A DNA stretch of 64,000 nt, taken from assembly GCA_963556495.2 (NCBI GenBank), contig OY747710.1, positions 2,209,001 to 2,273,000 of the forward strand. The letters are read 5' to 3'. Positions 63,009 to 64,000 of this stretch are shown here, one piece after another. A program made the translations under genes and the position numbers. The stretch is from Valencia hispanica (Eukaryota; Chordata; Actinopteri; Cyprinodontiformes; Valenciidae). The first letter of the stretch is position 1. Each line of letters opens with the position of its first letter. The notes beneath the pieces are model-generated. The model did not search any database and was not told the origin of the DNA. It saw only the letters and a program-made list of their open reading frames with translations.

Positions 63009-64000
63009 GTGAGTCAGATCAGTTCATCCCAAATCTGGGATCTTAGCTCTAATAAAATGCAGTTCCTAAACAAAGTTAGGAAGTGCTTTTAAAAGGTGGG
63101 TGAATCAGATGTTAGACGCTCACCATGACAACAAGATTCAGATTGGATGAAAGGATTTCCGAGCACCAATGTCCAACTTTAATCTAAGAAGGGAAAGGAA
63201 AAAGACAATTTCAGGAAATCAGAGCTCAGACGGCCTCCAGAGTCCCTACTTTCAGCTCATCTGTCTGGGAAATCTCTTCACAAATATCTGGTCCTGGCCC
63301 CGCGTTGTTGGGCGTCTTCGTGGTTCCTAACTTTGGAGATGCAGAAAATGCTGTTAAAGAGGATTTCTAGATTTCTGACAAGTTCAAGGTGTTGAGGAAT
63401 AACTGGAAATTTGCACATTTTTACACCAAAACATCACAAAGCAAAGCGTGCGACACAGACAAAACTGTTTATTGGTGGTTCTGACCGATTTGAGCAAGTC
63501 TTCTTCGTGGGTTTTGGTGGTTGTTTTTTCCTGAACGGGAGTCAGAACCGAGGTCATGCTGCCCGGTAGACTGTGAGAAATCACGAGGCATTGATCAGCC
63601 AATCAGAGGGGGGCTAACACCAGTTATGTTAACAATCTGTTTCTCTGGTCATGATGGTTTGTTGGCTGTTTCTCAAAACACATCATCATTTCACTCAATA
63701 AAACAGCAAGTTCACGTTTAAACTGTAACAGATTAACCAACGCTTGTTTTTAGCTGAAAGGGGATAAAAACATAGACTTTAGAGATCCCAGGACGTCACC
63801 GGCAGGAAGACGTTTATATAACTAAAAGTTCAGCCTGGAGAGAAACAGTTGTTGGAGGTGAAAGGTCACATCTAAGGTGTGCTGCGGGTCTCTCTTTAAT
63901 TCACATGCAGTTTGTCCGGTTGTTTTTGGTAATGTGTGGGATGGCAGGGGGCTTACCCGAAGTCTCCTTTATACAAGAACCGGCACTGTTTATGTATTCC
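63009..64000. other. scn1b intron 2 (incomplete)
   Basis: No match to exon 3 of a sodium channel beta subunit in any frame. No clear mobile element. Confidence 0.5.

Noticed and set aside
63950..64000. Minus-strand exon-like end, reading F-L-Y-K-G-D-F before a GTAAGC
   Set aside because: Only about 45 bases are visible at the window edge, inside scn1b intron 2, and no family is recognised. One donor-like sequence is not enough.

Overview
This window reads as chromosomal DNA of a teleost fish. The genes are split into short exons with GT-AG borders, and the long introns are packed with fish-type transposons: Rex3/RTE-like and L2-like LINEs, Tc1/mariner, hAT, Harbinger, and TTAA-target elements. 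I see no bacterial or viral genes. Two protein-coding genes can be supported.

The first and main gene, gramd1a (Aster-A), runs on the minus strand. I resolved 19 coding exons from an 8-nt first coding exon at 43219-43226 (M-F-D...) down to the stop at 2709-2711. All introns are GT-AG and all phases fit, giving a predicted protein of 773 residues. The order is N-terminal low-complexity region, GRAM domain, Ser/Pro-rich linker, VASt/ASTER sterol-binding domain, basic/acidic linker, one transmembrane helix and a C-terminal tail. A second possible first exon with a phase-compatible donor lies upstream at 47675-48096. It would replace the 8-nt exon by 422 nt coding an Arg/Ser-rich N-terminus (about 911 residues in all).

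The second gene, a scn1b-like sodium channel beta subunit, starts on the plus strand. Exon 1 (58547-58586, signal peptide) and exon 2 (62842-63008, start of the Ig domain, with cysteines at the human positions 21, 40 and 43) are present. The rest lies beyond the right edge. GRAMD1A and SCN1B are also neighbours in human, so this is conserved synteny, but here the two genes are head to head.

Most of the remaining sequence is repeats, and several can be dated by nesting. A Harbinger-type element with an intron-containing MYB-like gene sits inside a Tc1-like element (16.4-19.3 kb). A hAT element with an exact 8-bp target duplication sits inside a LINE relic (28.5-30.5 kb). Two TTAA-flanked elements (22.06-22.55 and 48.92-50.43 kb) interrupt repeats whose uninterrupted form can be inferred nearby. 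A fold-back element (5.19-5.86 kb) sits inside a hAT-like element. The 43.99-45.28 and 37.46-38.79 kb regions are two copies of one element hit independently by other repeats. Four separate arrays in the gramd1a introns are built on GCTAA/TTAGC words (3.1-4.1, 21.8-23.2, 25.1-25.8 kb and a 33-copy 29-bp minisatellite at 40.14-41.10 kb).

Cellular roles, from knowledge of the families: Aster-A is an ER-anchored protein that moves cholesterol from plasma membrane to ER at contact sites. The beta-1 subunit is a single-pass Ig-domain partner of voltage-gated sodium channels. I see no reason to think the two act together; their adjacency is ancestral.
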